Source: Tubiluchus corallicola
Lineage: Eukaryota; Priapulida; Priapulimorpha; Priapulimorphida; Tubiluchidae
NCBI GenBank assembly: GCA_030141605.1
Contig: JAQGDQ010000071.1
Span: 472,605 to 536,604, forward strand
Length of the DNA: 64,000 bases
Reading direction: 5' to 3'
The notes beneath the pieces are model-generated. The model did not search any database and was not told where the DNA came from. It saw nothing but the letters and a program-made list of their open reading frames with translations. A program made the position numbers and the translations under genes. Of this stretch, positions 11,921 to 30,544 are shown in pieces (the stretch's first letter is position 1; every line of letters starts with the position of its first letter).

Positions 11921-12779
11921 AAGTATACTAACAGGAAAGCAATAAAACTTGCTGAAACATCGCTTACTAACAGATAGCAGTGCACATGCGCTTTCGCAAT
12001 ATGTACTATGCGCAGAATCATTGTACAGAATTTATATCGCTCCCCGCGACCTACGTCGCTGGTTGTTCAGCTATTTACTAAAAATTGTTCTTGCATAGTG
12101 GCTGCAGTAATCGCTAGCCACTGGCAAATGTTACATTTACTGTGTTAATTATTAAGCTAATAATTTATTGTAGCTAACTACGTAGTGTGTTCAAATATTA
12201 TCATATAAGAAGTTTTAACTTTCTTAAAAGAATTATTAATAATTTTTATACGATTCGGCACACTTGTTCAAAGCCAAAATTCAGCATTTAGTCTAAGTTA
12301 GGTATAAGTGCTTTCAGTGCACTGTTCCTGCGACATAGGCCTATTAATTGTATTTATAGGCCTAATTATATTACTAAATCGAATAACAGTCAATAACAGT
12401 TCTGTGTATAACAATATAGGTACTACCTGGTACATACAAAAGAAACAAAACTGAATTAAACGTTTATGAGAAAATAATTACCAAATGTCACGTCACTAGT
12501 TTAAACAGACAGAAGCACAAGTAAATAAAAAAGAAATCTGTAAAAAAAAATAACAAAAAACTTTGTTAAAGGCTAGTAATGAAAATTAATAAACCTATGC
12601 AAAAACCGTGATAAATGAAAGAGGAAAACAGGGAAGGCAAAACGAAAAAACGGCACCTATGAAGTGGTACTTTTTTCTGTCGTATTTATTCGAGATAATT
12701 ACACTGATATAGGAACAAATTTTCAAGTTTCACTCACAATTATCAACATAACTTATCTTGCCTATTTTAAATTTTTCTA
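11921..12779. other. no gene seen
   Basis: AT-rich spacer. Palindromic taggcctatta/tataggcctaatta words near 12345 suggest an old transposon edge but define no element. Confidence 0.35.
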
Positions 12780-13725
12780 GTGCTGATGACACCATGACGG
12801 CATAGGCGAACGGGCCGATTTTTTCAGGAGGGAGGGTAAGCCACTTTTGCCGGAAAAATTCAGGGTCACCTCCGCGTCGGGAATTGCCTCACCACACCCC
12901 ATGATAAAAAAATGTCCGAATTTCGGGCACTTCATTTGGCAGCATGGAGAAATTGCGAGATTTCCTTTTATGAAAAATATTATTTTATAGTAATTTCGGT
13001 GCCCGAAAAAAATGTGTTTGCCCGAATCCGGGCGGGGGAGGCTGCAGACAAACAGCCACCCCCCACCCCCAACCCTTGCTCGTGCACGTCGGCTGTATTG
13101 TTTAAGAATTTTGTGTTAAGCCAATGATACACGGCCGCCACAAGACAAACCGGCAGACGTCGGCCGTGATAAAATGACCGCCCAAATTAGACTACATTAA
13201 TTTCAAATCAAAGATGAAACGCGGAGTTTATGGAAGTGGCCGTGAAGACAGCAGCCGTTCTAAAACAGAAATGAGTTCTATTTTGTACAGTATGCACCAG
13301 CCGGCCAAGGGTTTTATCCAATCAGGGATCAGTATTCCAGCATTGGTTTTTGCTTTTCCCGCGACGTATTGTAACACGGTATGCATGAATGCTGTACGTA
13401 TAATAGATAGATGGTTTATGTTAAGTGAATTTAACTTAAGCCTGAAGAATACTTGCATCATGCATTTAACAGAAGCCATGTAACCATTTAAACTTGATTT
13501 AATAAGTTCACTATTTTACTTGACAAAAATTCCGCAGTTTTTAGCGTAACCTTATGCAACGGTTCAATACTATGCAAGATGTATTTCCGTTTTTCCCACT
13601 TAAATTGTAATGTGATGGTCGATATCAGAAAACTTCAGAATTTTTCAAAAACCAAACCGAATCGCGGATGTATGGCTGAATTTCAGTAGACTCCGGGCCA
13701 AATCAGGAGGATGGCAACCCTAGCA
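12780..13725. mobile_element. GC-richer patch, probable DNA-transposon debris
   Basis: Composition rises sharply against the flanks, with C/G runs at 13018-13075 and paired gaatttcgggc and gcccgaatccgggc words. The right edge ends in gatggcaaccctag (13711-13724), the mirror of a tagggttgcca-type transposon terminus. I could not identify a matching left terminus, so the limits and family are uncertain. The frame at 13214-13483 has no recognised motif. Confidence 0.35.
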
Positions 13726-13917
13726 GTGATACAAAAATTGAACTTAAAAAACAAGATAACCCACTAAACAATTGATTATAGATCTAAATTTCAACGTTAA
13801 AACACTACCCATGAGTACTTAAAACTAAACAGTGACGAAATGTTTGGCTGTACGGTCGTCATTAATGCTGCGCTCCCTTCTACACGGACGGCTGCGTATC
13901 AGATCTTTCGTTAGTTT

Positions 13918-15557
13918 GATTGAATGATTGAATATCTTTATTGACATAAACATATGATAATAACGATGTAATAATTCATGTGTTAATTAATACTGTAAAA
14001 TGTTATTAAAGCTGTTTCCAGCCCACTTGGGCTTACAAGTCAATTTCATGAAAATTTATCACATAATAACTGTGCAGTTCATTTACATAGAATATCAAAT
14101 AAAAGAATATATATAATATGGAATTTTAACATATACCTGAATGGACAAGTCATGTATTAAATATATATCTTGCTTTGCCTCATTCTAAAAATCTTATAAG
14201 CATATTTTGCAGTCCTAAGGACATTCTCTTCTGACATAATATATTTCCATTTATTTACATTATCTAATTGTTCCGGGTCCATGTTAATATCTTGGAAAAA
14301 TTCTTCTCTCTCTAGTCTATAATGTGTACAAACAAACATAAAGTGAGATTCATCTTCTACATCTCCACAGCAACATATCTTACACAAACGTTCACCAACC
14401 TTAACATTTCTAAACCTACCATGCTCCAGTTCCAGGGGAAGAGTACCACTTCTTAGCTTTGCAAGCACAGACCTGTATTTTCCTTGCATATTAATATAAA
14501 CATATGGTTCTACTCCAAAGCTGTTCTTATACAATATATATGTTCTAAGTTTAGGGTAATCTGCATTTTTTGCTTTCCAATCAACACATTGTTTCTCATA
14601 CAGCTGTGCCCATGCTCTGCTAAGAGGTACAGTATCCATATTAACAAAAGCTTGCTGGAACCCTGCTTCCTCTAGGACTTTAGAAATTTCATATGACCAA
14701 CCAACGTTGGTATTACAGTCCCAAAGAAATATTCTCTTAACAAGTCTAGAATTATCAAGTGTTAAAAGACGATTCCAATACCTTATCATAGATGACTTTC
14801 TTCTAACTGAAGATGGTGACCATCCCATATCACCCTGTATACATTGATTAGCAGCAAAATTATGAACACCAAGAAATATTCTTAATGCCTTATTCTGGAC
14901 AGTATCAATTTTAGGGTACTTGTTATATCCCCATACTTCTGAACCATAATCAAGTATAGGACATACACCTGCATTGAATAACTTAGTAAAAGAATAATAA
15001 CCCAGCCCATTTAACTTTTTATATTTACCAATCAAGGCATCCAGTGCTCTACTGCCTGAGTCTGCCAGTACTAGTGCTGTAACCTTATAATCTAAATGTT
15101 CATTAAGATAAATCCCCAGATACTTATACCTATCTACAGTGCTCAAAATCTGATCACTAAGTTTAAATAGTACATCAGTTTGATTCACTTGGGGTTTTCT
15201 GAAATGGACAACATTTGACTTTTTACTGTTAAATTTGATTCTCCATTTCTTTCCCCACTCAGTGATCTTATCTAACATTTTCTGAAGATCTTCTTCAGAT
15301 TCTGCTAAAATTACAACGTCATCAGCATACATTAAAATACAAATCTTATCATTACCAACAGGAATACCAATATTTAGGGACTTTACATCATCTGCCATAT
15401 CATTTATATACCAGCTGAACAGGGTTGGTGACAAAGTGTCTCCCTGCCTGACACCATATTCACATTTAAATTTATCAGTGAGGATACCATTTAGATTCAC
15501 AGCACTATAGGTATCTGAAAGAATATTCTTAATGCTGCTATACATTTTGCCATCCAC
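13918..15557 (-). mobile_element. 5'-truncated non-LTR retrotransposon with intact 3' half of ORF2
   Basis: An uninterrupted 466-codon minus-strand frame (15557-14157) opens inside the reverse-transcriptase palm. It shows GVRQGDTLSPTLFSWYINDM, the catalytic MYADDVVILAE, the thumb-like YKYLGIYLN, and then LDYGSEVWG. A cysteine/histidine knuckle, CKICCCGDVEDESHFMFVC, lies near the C-terminus. This layout is typical of LINEs of the I/Jockey-like group; endonuclease and ORF1 are missing because of 5' truncation. The 3' UTR carries a gggct/agccc hairpin word and ends in AATAAAGATATTCAATCATT, where an octamer microsatellite begins (about 13918). The lack of stops suggests a fairly recent insertion. 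Confidence 0.93.
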
Positions 15558-16227
15558 TATTACATGTTAGTAATAAAATAATTTGTTCGTAATTTGTCTG
15601 TATTAAAGGAATAGCTGGTATTCAACATAGGGCAGATCCAGACTGCTACTTGTTGCAGAGCCAGAATTCAGACCACACCTGTTTGTCAAGGATAAACCTG
15701 TGAGACGAGATAGTGAAAAAATACAGGTAAGTAATTCTACCTCTGCCTGCATAATCAGATGCACACCGTGGATGTCTCTACGACTTAACCAGACTAGGTC
15801 CCTCAACGACTTAGCGAGAGAAATAACCTGCGAATGGCGCATCATTTTACTAAATAGGTCGAGTTCTATGACTGCTTAACCATGGCTTCGCATTATCTAC
15901 GAAGCTCCATTTAACCATTATTATTGCCCTAAACATAGTCTGTTAATTTATTCATTATGATTCATAGAATCGGTTAGTAGATTATATTGATATTAAAGCA
16001 TGTTTTTTGGTATCTGTGAGAAATTCACGAATCCCACTTCAAACTTTTCAAGCTAATGAACATAAATAAATCAAAGTTCTTGTAACGCGTTTTCATCATT
16101 GATGGTTGCACAAATCATGTTGATGTCAGATAGCAACACTTAACAAGTATGTCAGATAACTTAATTAATAAACATTTTCATTGTGGTAGTTCTGTAGATT
16201 GCTGATGCCGATAGCTTAGCCTTCAAG
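15558..16227. other. no gene seen; 5' flank of the Ly6-type gene
   Basis: Holds the upstream region of the Ly6-type gene on the plus strand. No TATA box or clear initiator stands out. The minus-strand frame 15603-15845 shows no family motif. Confidence 0.4.
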
Positions 16228-18693
16228 ATGTTTGACAAGAAAGTTGCTTTGTGTCTAACATTGTCCATTCTCTGGCTGCAAAGTAAGTAACTCAGCATAA
16301 AAAAGTTGTTTTTGATTTTGGTAAATTTGCTAACCTTTAGTCGTAACTCAAGCCGGTCGCCTGATAGTGATTCGACTCTCTACTATAGACTTTATAATGG
16401 TGGTCAGAAAATACTAAATTTCAAACGTTGACTCTCACGTTTTTATATAATTTCCAGTGTACTTCAGGACCGAGTAACGTCTACACTAGCTCAGCAATTT
16501 TGGAGGAGATAGATTATACAGACAGAAAAATACTAATTTTAGAAGTTTAGTAGAAAAGTACTAATTTTAGAAGTTTAGTAGAAAAGTACTAATTTTAGAA
16601 GTTTAGTAGAAAAGTACTAATTTTAGAAGTTTAGTAGACAAGTACTAATATTAGAAGTTTAGTAGAAAAGTACTAATTTTAGAAGTTTAGTAGACAAGTA
16701 CTAATTTTAGAAGTTTAGTAGACAAGTACTAATTTTAGAATTTTAAGTTTTATGACCGTTGTTAGGCATTTTTAACGCACAGCTATAGGTCAGATCCTAC
16801 CTGCTGTGTAAGCTTTGTTCGAATCGTTTCAGAGATATCGGAGAAAGAGCAAACAAACACAAACAGTCAGACAGATAAAAATTCTAAATTTTGACTCCTA
16901 CAACTTTTAGATAATTGTTCATTGTATCACAATATCCAGTTGCGTCTTCACTACCTCAGGAATAGAGATAGATTTTGAAGTCAGAAAAGTACCAATCTTA
17001 GAAGTTGTTTTTATGCCGCAGGTAAGCGATCGTTGTCAGCATGGCCCCACAGTTTTTTACTGTATAACAAGTGTTCAGGCTGGCTTGGTTGCTTGCTTGG
17101 TTGGTTGGAATTGTATCAGCCGTCCCCGAGGAGTAGCGTGCAGAGGTAGGCAGGAAGGCGGGCGGACAGACAGGCGAACAGACTGATGCGACTGAGAATA
17201 AAAGTTGGCTAAGTTGTGTTGTCTAATAGGTTAATTAGAGAAATGATAAACGGTATGAAAGCAATGTCAAAGCTTGAAAAGTGCGAAGAGAGAGAAAAAA
17301 GAGAAAGAGAGAGACAGATAGAAAGAGAAGGAGAACAGAAAAGGGAATAGAAGAGATGGTAAAATAATAATTTTTTGTAGTAAAATTAACAGGTAAGTTG
17401 CAATTTATATCTGTCTGTAACAAATTATGGCTCACCTACTGAGACGGAACTAATGTTTATTTTTGCTTTGCAGCACTGTCATATACAACCGAAGGAAGCT
17501 CATCAAATGCAAGATATGGAATCCCTTTATTAGACTTTGAAGATTACTTGCAGTGTTATGAATGTGAAGTATCGTTTCGCAAGACGTACAATACGAATGA
17601 TACCTGTTTTAGTGAAGATAGACTCATCAATAGCAGCTATTGGGTATTTTGCCCGAAAAAGTACAATACCTGCCAGGTAACTACTATAGTTATTACTAAT
17701 GTGTTATATGTGGGTCTTAAACGTCATAGTTAATATCTATCCTCTGGGTAATTTGCTTATGACTGTTCTTGCAGCTTCAAATTTGCATGTTACAGACATT
17801 TCTGCAGACAAGTTCTTTACTTTGCTGAGGTGACTTGAACTGCCCAAATTAATACTATAATTAATATTCAGCACTAAAGCAGGTTAATAGCTGAGTGGTG
17901 ACGTTCGTGTGTCTCACGACCGAAGTTACGCAACGCTACCGCCTGGGCTCGAATTCGATACTTGCCCTTGGCCATATATCACTCTCCATAGTGTTTTTGG
18001 TTGCTGGCCTTGTGCTTTTGTATCAAAACATGGCTAAGACGCCCCTTCTGGTTCAGTAGCTCACTTGGGTTGCACTTAAGGTTACTGACACGAGGTAAGA
18101 CGCCGATCTCGCCATAAACACCACCTTAAAGTGATCCCGCTGTTTAATGCTGCATTCCTGCTAGCATTGCTCCGCATTATGCAATACAATAATGTATGAG
18201 AAACTTATCATTGCTGTTGTTTTTCCGGCTAGTGAAGCGAATGATGTTGCACAACAAAGCCACGTTCACACCTCGAATTCGCTCCGGCAAATCAGAATTA
18301 TACGAACCCTTGTGCAAGAGGTGACATGGTTTGGCAATTCGTCACTACACTTGCAACAAAAAGTGTTTATTTTATGCCTTTTTATTACTAATATCAAATC
18401 TAAAATTTATATCACTTTCAATTGGCATAATTATTAAAATTTATTTTACGTTATTTTTGTAGACGGAGAGAAGAGAAGTGAATGGGGTTCTTGTTCTCCT
18501 CCTGCGGAGATGTGCTAAAGAATGTGAACCTGGCTGTGAGCTGAGTGGTTATGGAGTGACAATAAAATCATGCATTTCCTGTTGTAATTCAACTCTTTGC
18601 AACGTGGACAATTTTGCCTTACTGATGTTGCCGTCCAGAACTACGATAACAGCAGTGCTGCTGATGTTGTTATATTATGAATATTTAATTTAA
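16228..18693 (+). CDS. Ly6/uPAR three-finger domain protein, probably GPI-anchored (3 exons)
   Basis: Exon 1 (16228-16282) encodes a signal peptide (hydrophobic VALCLTLSILWLQ) and ends before GTAAGT in phase 1. Exon 2 (17474-17676) follows a TTTGCAG acceptor, starts the domain with LQCYECEV and ends CQ before GTAACT in phase 0. Exon 3 (18463-18693) follows TTTTTGTAG and carries three cysteines (RRCAKECEPGC), then SCISCCNSTLCN, the terminal CC...CN signature of the LU domain. A hydrophobic tail (AVLLMLLYYEYLI) ends at TAA. The joined product is 162 residues with 12 cysteines. This layout is that of GPI-anchored Ly6 proteins, which act at the cell surface, often as receptor modulators. A possible AATAAA lies at 18995-19000. 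Intron 1 holds a 28-bp tandem array and intron 2 a SINE-like unit. The partner cannot be told from sequence. Confidence 0.9.
16531..16747. repeat. 28-bp minisatellite, 8 units, in Ly6 intron 1
   Basis: Units start at 16531 and every 28 bases up to 16727, each beginning tactaattttagaagtttag followed by tagaaaag or tagacaag. The copies are nearly identical. Confidence 0.97.
17882..18110 (+). repeat. SINE-like unit in Ly6 intron 2
   Basis: An A-box-like tagctgagtggtgacg and a B box gggctcgaattcg lie about 60 bases apart. Between them is gaccgaagttacgcaacgc, which recalls the 5S rRNA internal promoter word. A body follows to about 18110. Not a functional RNA gene. Confidence 0.45.
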
Positions 18694-19699
18694 TTCCATT
18701 TCGTTTTACATTTTATTATGGAAACTGCCGTACACAGCTCATCCTTACATTATGCCCCACATTGCTGGTACCGTGCAACCGAGAAAGCACTTTGCAAAAC
18801 GGTTTTATGAAATTCCATGTAGCATGTAAAAATAGTAGAACCTCGACAATTAAATTTGTAACCAAACATACGTTAAATGCCGTAAACTCAATAATGTTTT
18901 TCAACTTGTATAAAACTGTTATAAAAATAATGTACCCTGAAAGATGTACATTTTCATGTATTATCTCGTAAGATTATGAAAGGCAGCTAACGATAATAAA
19001 CTTAACTAAAGACTGCATAAGTTGTATAGAAAATACAAATCTTAATTTTTATCAAAGTATCAATTGAGAGAAACGTTAGAATATGTGGGGATCTTTTTAA
19101 ATTAATTGCTTTGTCTTCTTGTATGAAAATAACTTCACTACTTTTTTGTTGTTGTCAGTTTTTAATATATTTAATATACTTTTGCTAATAGTCTACTAAC
19201 TTCTTTTAATTGAATCACTTATGTAACTTGACTGTACACGTGTGTTCGAAAATAAATGATGTTAATAATAACAGTTTACCTGCTAGTCATAATGTTGCTG
19301 CTTCTGTTACTGGTGCTGCTGATGACGATGATAATAATAATGGTGATGACATGATGGCATGTATTATGGCACTGGCGATGATGATGACACGACTGTGATA
19401 GTGATGGTGAGAGAGACAGTGATGATGACTGAGATTATGGTGATGAAGACGATGAAGACAATGACGAACGGTGATTAATTTCTTCATTTTACTGGCAGCA
19501 CCAACAATAATTTAGTTAATTTTGAGTTCAGTTTGGTATCATGATATTATGTTATTAAACTTTAGTAATTCTATTTAGATGTAACCATATTGTAGTATCA
19601 TTTTACATTAAGAAAGATTATACATTATATTTTGTGTATACTTAATGTTGCCATAATATTTTGCGATAAATTAAACATAATTTCTTTTTCTCTATGAAA
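18694..19699. other. 3' flank of the Ly6-type gene, GAT-rich low-complexity stretch
   Basis: AT-rich, with an imperfect (gat)n/(gatgac)n stretch at 19318-19472. The frames there are repeat artefacts. Confidence 0.5.
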
Positions 19700-20422
19700 G
19701 TTAACATGTTTCCTGACGAATGCTCGCTGGTAAAAAACATTGGTGTAGCTATTGCTAAAGTGTTTGCCTGTCACGGAAAGGTGCAAAAAAGTGACATTTG
19801 AATTACTCAGCACGTATATATTGCTAAAACTTTTGCTTGACACGGTGATGTACTGTTCAAAGTGACATTTGAATTACTCAGAGCGTATATATTGCTAAAA
19901 CTTTTGCTTGACACGGTGAGGTACTGTTGAACATTTGAATCACTCACAGCGCATACATTGCTAAAACTTTCCCCTGTCTCGGTGAGGTTCTGTTGAACAT
20001 TTGACTCACTCACAGTGCATACATTGCTAAAACTTTCCCCTGTCACGGTGAGGTACTGTTGAACATTTGAATCACTCACAGCATATACATTGCTAAAACT
20101 TTCCCCTGTCACGGTGAGGTACTGTTCAACAATTGAATTACTCACAGCGAATACATTGCTAAAACTTTTGACTGTCACAGTGAGGTACTGTTGAACATTT
20201 TAATCACTCACAGCATATACATTGCTAAAACTTTCCCCTGTCACGGTGAGGTACTGTTGAACATTTGAATCACTCACAGCGCATACATTGCTAAAACTTT
20301 CCCCTGTCACGGTGAGGTACTGTTGAACATTTGAATCACTCACAGCGCATACATTGCTAAAACTTTCCCCTGTTACGGTGAGGTACTATTGATTATTTGA
20401 ATCACTCACAGCGCATACATTG

Positions 20423-26597
<6,175 letters not shown>

Positions 26598-28310
26598 AAT
26601 AACCCGTTTTTATCTTGATGAATAAACTGCGTTATAAAATTTGCAGCAGCTGAAGGTTATTGTACAAATATTGTTGTTAATAAGCGCAAGGAACTTTCTT
26701 GTTTGCACATCATTTGTCCCATTGTGGTAAAGCTTATTTCCATGTCTTCAATAAAATATATAGCGTCACCTTAGATATTGTCACGTGTGGGTTACGCCTT
26801 TTAACGACCGAAAAAAGCGTCAACAGTAGACATGTTAGCGTGCTGTACTTTCCACAAATGAGATCTTCAGGCAATTTAGAAGTTCCACATGAACGGGCGT
26901 TCAGGTTTTGTTCGCCAGCGTCCAAGTGGATTAAGCTTAACAATTTAACGTGGCTGGGAGGGTCGAGGGAGGCGAACACAAAACAACCTTAGCCTAGACA
27001 CACGTAAAACTGGCCATCACGTTTTTAAATTATGGTAAACATGCAGAAATTGAAATCGTAGTTGTTTGAAAGCAGAATTTATTAATGAAGATTCATTTGA
27101 GCTCATATATTTCCACTCGAATACCTAATTTTATGGGTCGCATGTAGCTATAAACTAATATCACCTTTCTGGCTAGTATTACATACTCGTACTATTCTGA
27201 ATTATTTTTATTTATTTATTTATTTATTTATTTAGTAAATGTAATTCCCTTTTAGGTAAGTTTAATAAATTACTTGAATTTTTAATTTTTGCTTTTCAGG
27301 CAGACAATGGGTTTTGTTGGATGACGTAGAATGTCAAAAAGGTCACTAAGCCTTCTTTCACGATTACGTTCTACGTCTTTTAATTTAGATTTACGTCTTT
27401 GCAACTAATACGAAAATATTTCTCACCAGCCGAATAATATTGATTGCAACAAGCTAAATCAGATTTTGACGAAACTAAGAATCAATTTTCGCCATCTTTA
27501 AAATGTAACAAATGAATACGTTTAATTGTCGCTGATTCACAATTGAATATATTGTGCAAAATAAAATTTATTACAGGAAAAACAGTGTTAAAACTAATAT
27601 ATTTTTTGTAGTTTGCCACACTAAAACGTAACATTGTGATACAAAATTAATAATTATGACTGGAATGAAAGAAGATGCGCCACGTGGTCTATGTGAAGTG
27701 CAGAAATCACAACTTGGCATCGCAAAAATTCCAATCTTGCTTGTCATTGTCTTTACGGCTATTGTTCAATCGGAAAACTGTACTTCCTCCCAATGTTTCC
27801 TCTATTATCCACGTCAGGCACATGAACTTCACCACTGTCCTTTTTTGCTAAACACAAAAGAAACAAAATTATGTTTTATAAAACTTAAATTATTATTTTT
27901 AAAAATTACACATTCCTGATACGCCATTTTCAAATTGCCAAAAATAATCTGTTAAACTAAATTTTGTTTTCTAAACTCTAGTTTGTAATAATTAATGCAA
28001 CAATAAGTGTTTTTGGAATGGCCGTAAAAGTTCCTTCTATAATCTATTCGTTCAATTTAATTGAAATTTATAAAAGTAGGCATTTGCGTTTTTGTGCTCG
28101 TCAGACATGCTTTTATAATATCATGCTGATTTTGAAAAAAATTGAATCCAAATTTTATTTTTGAAGAAAATTTGAATCCAAAAAGCAAATTTTACTTTTG
28201 CACAGGCTTCACCCACACTTTTGTGTAGCGCTTTTACTAAAACGTATTCTCGCGTTTAAAGTTGAAAAAACAAAAAAACTTAAAGCATTAAAACCAGAAA
28301 AAACGCATAA
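26598..28310. other. no confirmed gene
   Basis: Upstream flank of the minus-strand membrane-protein gene. It holds a (TTTA)n run at 27206-27235. A plus-strand frame at 27656-27919 has a hydrophobic IPILLVIVFTAIVQSEN stretch like a signal peptide, but I found no donor site or family match. Overlapping frames at 26699-26992 are unassigned. Confidence 0.4.
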
Positions 28311-28398
28311 AAATTCTCTCTACCAACGATCGAACTATGGGCCTTCAGGTCAAAAACAAATAGTCTCATAACCGCATGATTGAGCTGTGATACAGTAT
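28311..28398 (-). repeat. tRNA-like SINE head
   Basis: On the minus strand, an A-box-like cagctcaatcatgcggttat and a B box tagttcgatcg at tRNA spacing. The stems are not conserved. Confidence 0.45.
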
Positions 28399-29017
28399 CG
28401 GTTTTAAATCTTTTCAAATTTTCCTTCCTATCAAATTGTTAATTTGATTAGTGATAATTACTCTCTGTTATTTACATAGTTTTATCTTAGCTCTAATTAC
28501 TTTTCAGTGCATGCAAGAAGGACATTAATTAGCACTGAATTGCGTTATTATTGCTACACAAAAATAAAAACATTCCCATACGAAACCTTCAATTTTTTTC
28601 GAAACACTGAAGCTTGTTTCAGACATGTGACCTGGTGAACGTGCTACAAAAGTACCTGTAGAACACACCTATAATAAATAAAATAAATACGCACACGAGT
28701 TAGTTATTTAGCAACAGTCAAGAACCGTTAGTTAAAAAATAACGAGTTAATAACAACAATTTTTAACAATAAGTTAATAACACGAATTTTCCTATCTTTA
28801 CTTAAGTAAATGTTTTTCTTACGTTTTAAAGGACAAGAAAAGGTGTACCTGAAGCAGGTTTCAGAAAAATCGCCTTAAAAAATTATATTACTTTATAGCA
28901 ATTTTATGCCTATATCTTACTCGCACTGAAAGTAATTTTGATTTGTTTTCATTTTAAATTTCCCGCAATACTATTCCGAAGTCGCCATTACATGACGTCA
29001 TGCACCAAACGTAAATC

Positions 29018-30000
29018 AAGGGAAGAAAAGGCAATGTTAAATTATATCTCAAAAGACTTTCCGTGCAAATCTATATTACTTAGATTTTCGCTTACCTGCT
29101 AGAGAGATTTATGTAACTAGAAAAGAAAATTATTAATTATTTAAAATGTTTTCACCAATTGGTAAAATGTAGCTGACTCACCCTACAGGGTGCACCACTC
29201 ACTAACAAAAAAACGTATTTTTAATCTTATTGACAAGACATAGTAATTTTAAATTTTATTTAGTTAGTGACTTGCGCGCTACGAATGCTCTGATTATTTT
29301 TTCAAACTTTACAAAATGTTATCTAAACTTGTTTCAAATGACCTGTCGTGAAAATGGCTGCGTCTAACGGTCATCGCGGGAGTTTAAATTTACAGGTTTT
29401 ATACAGCGTGACTGCCGATTGAAGTCCTGCATGCAAAAAGGCAGCATGTAAGCGAAACAAAATTTCAAAACGAATTTTTCAAGCTTTATGTTTATGAAGG
29501 GTTCTCTTGTGCTTTAAGCACCACACCGCTTGATTAAGTTCTTTCGGTAGACAATGTTTTGCAGCCTATACTGCCTTATTGCACACAGATGTTATATTAG
29601 CAATAATACTGTATAAAACATGTAAATTTAAACTCCCGCGATGACTGTTAGGCGCAGCCATTTTGACGGTAGATTGTTTGAAACAACTTTAGGTGACATT
29701 GTGTGAAGTTTGAAAAAACCATCAGAGAATTCGCAGCGCACTCTTCTGTTACTAAACAAAAGACTTAATTACTTTACATTACCAATAAAATTAAAAATAC
29801 GTTTTTGATAACTTAGTGGTGCATACTGGGCTGGTGAAACACTGACGATTTACCAGTTGGAGCAAACATTTTAAATTGCTAAAAAATTTCTTTTCTAGTT
29901 ACATAAGTCCCTCAAGCAGGTAAGCGTATAGCTAAGTAATATAAGTTTGTGTGGAAAGTTTTTGTGAACATTCTTTAAAAATGTTTTTTCTTCCCCTTCA
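29018..30000. mobile_element. foldback element with arms of about 440 bp
   Basis: The left arm (29018-29465) and the right arm (about 29560-30000) are inverted copies. Shared blocks, read outward to inward, include ggaagaaaa, gtaactagaaaag, aacgtatttttaat and gtttcaaa, then ggctgcg and gggagtttaaatttaca near the centre. The arms differ by many substitutions, so the element is not young. No transposase frame is present. Related half-copies are at 33.65-34.20 kb and 51.80-52.18 kb. Structurally it is a foldback or long-TIR MITE; the superfamily is unknown. Confidence 0.85.
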
Positions 30001-30319
30001 ACATTTTTTGCTGTTTCAAGGAAATCAATGTGCACCACACGCTTAGCACACATGGAACTAATGGAAGGAATTCAGCCAAACGAGTCAAGAACCAAACTTA
30101 GAGTCCTGGTTGCACCATTTGAAAACTAGGGCAGAGGCGGGCCAAACTGCTGGTGAAATTGAGGAAGCGCTTTTACATCTCCCTGGATATTCTGACATTT
30201 GGCACCGCTTCACTTAAACTTTCATAAATACTTTTTAAGAAAAAGCTTTCTTCCGATTAAAATTTTTCGTCTATAAATGGTAGTACTAAACTAGTCATCT
30301 AGATAATTTAGTAAAAAAA

Positions 30320-30405
30320 GCAAGCGAAGGCAATTAGCTGATCGAGCGCCCGAAGTTAAGCAACAGCTGATCCTGAGCAGTAAATGAATGGATAATCAAT
30401 ATGAA
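30320..30405 (+). repeat. 5S-rRNA-like SINE head
   Basis: gcccgaagttaagcaac resembles the 5S A box (cgaagttaagcaac). It is followed by gatcctgagcagtaaatgaa and tggat at the position of the 5S C box (agtacttggatggg). The rest of a 5S gene is absent, so this is a SINE3-like head or a 5S pseudogene. Confidence 0.6.
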
Positions 30406-30544
30406 AATTGGTTCTGCGGCTTCTTCTGCTATATTTCCCCGGCTCTTTTCCCTGCTGAAGAGAGGTACAATCGCGTCCATCTTAGAGGGCTGTCTTCGAT
30501 AATAAGCAAGATCCCGTCCAGTCACAACAATTTATAATAATCAT

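Noticed and set aside
16531-16747. CRISPR-like array of 28-bp repeats
   Set aside because: Units are directly adjacent without spacers; this is a minisatellite.
19807-20178. 123-codon frame as a genuine repeat protein
   Set aside because: It starts and stops inside the 66-bp array, and neighbouring units have stops in the same frame. The periodicity itself is reported as a finding.
26734-26979. Open frames on both strands over the same 250 bases
   Set aside because: Neither shows a recognised domain; it may be a dispersed repeat but no second copy lies in the window.
27656-27919. 87-codon frame with a signal-peptide-like segment
   Set aside because: No splice donor, no family motif and a lysine/phenylalanine-rich chance-like end; noted only in the spacer entry.
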